From: Sinorhizobium fredii USDA 205
GTDB taxonomy: Bacteria; Pseudomonadota; Alphaproteobacteria; Rhizobiales; Rhizobiaceae
DNA: 64,000 bases
Reading direction: 5' to 3'
Assembly: GCF_001461695.1 (NCBI RefSeq)
Contig: NZ_AUTC01000001.1
Location: 124,001 to 188,000 of the forward strand
Position numbers and translations under genes: made by a program. Positions 63,480-64,000 of this stretch are shown one piece after another (within the stretch, counting starts at the first letter, position 1; every line of letters begins with the position of its first letter). Below the pieces are notes generated by a model. The model was given only the letters and a program-made list of their open reading frames with translations. It did no database searches and had not been told where the DNA came from.

Positions 63480-64000
63480 ACCGCCGCAGCTTTCACCGTG
63501 CTCCGGAAGGCGAGCGCCGCCAGGAACTGATCGAGGCGACGCTTGATTGCATATCGGAATTCGGCCTGAAGGGCGCCACGGTCCGGCAGATCGCCGTTCG
63601 CGCCGGCGTCACCGCCGGGCTCGTGCGCCACTATTTCGATTCGAAGGACCAGATGGTTGCGGAAGCCTATCGCGCCGTCATCGCTTCGCTCACCGAAAAG
63701 GCGAAGAACGTCGAAGGCGATCCGACGACGCGCCTCAAGGATTTCATCGCCATCAACCTGACCGAACCGGTGGCCGACAGCCGCAGCGTCTCGCTCTGGG
63801 CCGCCTTCATCAGCCAGGTGCGCGTCGATCCGGTGCTCGCCGAAATCCACCGAGAAGGTTATCTCGCCTTTCGCAACGCCCTGCAGGACCTGCTGAGCGA
63901 TTTCCTGGCGGCGAAGGGCAGGCCCGCCGGTCCGGAGGAATGCCGTCGCTATGCGATTGCGATCAACGGCCTTGTCGACGGCTTGTGGGTGGAAGGCTGC
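63476..64000 (+). CDS. TetR-family regulator, BetI-like, 3' end outside the window
   Basis: 175 codons are present with no stop, so the gene continues past the window. The N-terminal helix-turn-helix (RRQELIEATLDCISEFGLKGATVRQIAVRAGVTAGLVRHYF) is classic TetR and close to BetI. It is divergent from the amino-acid ABC operon, which it probably regulates. The start ATG 63476 overlaps the leader-ORF stop, and an in-frame ATG at 63467 is possible. Confidence 0.85.
   Translation, partial: MNRRSFHRAPEGERRQELIEATLDCISEFGLKGATVRQIAVRAGVTAGLVRHYFDSKDQMVAEAYRAVIASLTEKAKNVEGDPTTRLKDFIAINLTEPVADSRSVSLWAAFISQVRVDPVLAEIHREGYLAFRNALQDLLSDFLAAKGRPAGPEECRRYAIAINGLVDGLWVEGC

Overview
The window is chromosomal DNA from an alphaproteobacterium of the order Rhizobiales, most likely Sinorhizobium (Ensifer) meliloti or a very close relative. 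The signs are high GC, RIME-type mosaic repeats, a SAM-II riboswitch before metZ, GcrA with clustered GANTC (CcrM) sites, a PodJ-type polar organizer, and the order ppk2 / phoR-pstSCAB-phoUB / gcrA / argD-argF-hslO. A one-base frameshift in pstC matches a lesion that, as I recall, was published for S. meliloti strain 1021. That identification is inference and no search was run.

Layout. 0-3.6 kb: tRNA-Thr(CGT), a nitronate monooxygenase-like gene behind a strong palindromic operator, a membrane protein of unknown function and polyphosphate kinase ppk2. 3.8-11.6 kb: the phosphate block phoR, pstS, (broken) pstC, pstA, pstB, phoU, phoB, with a three-half-site Pho box before pstS. 11.6-19.9 kb: gcrA, argD, argF, hslO, apaG, a CDP-alcohol phosphatidyltransferase, metZ under a SAM-II riboswitch plus terminator, a double-length dCTP deaminase and tRNA-Gly(CCC). 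20-26.2 kb: an accessory-looking stretch bracketed by two oppositely oriented RIME elements. It holds TerB-like, degenerate SNase-like, LexA/CI-like, HxlR, SRPBCC, LysE and small hypothetical genes, and an AAC(6')-like acetyltransferase inside 40-bp inverted repeats. 26.2-31.6 kb: a three-gene beta-oxidation operon (acyl-CoA dehydrogenase, thiolase, FadJ-like) whose upstream region carries exactly the same 22-bp operator as the nitronate monooxygenase gene.

32-48 kb: podJ, a TauE/SafE transporter with its TIGR02186 partner, a stand-alone Lrp ligand-binding domain, pdeM with a frameshifted ligase-associated DEXH helicase, a YitT protein, a TPR methyltransferase, a CAP lipoprotein, a MATE pump, pyrD with a DUF952 gene, and REP-like palindromes. 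48-58.7 kb: a CrbS/CrbR-like (acetate-switch type) two-component pair, mscL, an aminotransferase, a galE-like epimerase, chorismate mutase, and cydAB with a 37-residue DUF2474 gene. 58.8-64 kb: an amino-acid-type ABC transporter operon ending in an M20 amidohydrolase, divergent from a TetR/BetI-like regulator that runs off the window and is preceded by a translationally coupled 22-codon leader ORF.

Most of the window is ordinary core chromosome. The less expected signals are the shared operator, the two single-base frameshifts, the inverted-repeat AAC(6') unit, the GANTC/CtrA cluster at gcrA, and the leader ORF of the TetR gene. I see no phage, transposase, CRISPR array or rRNA.
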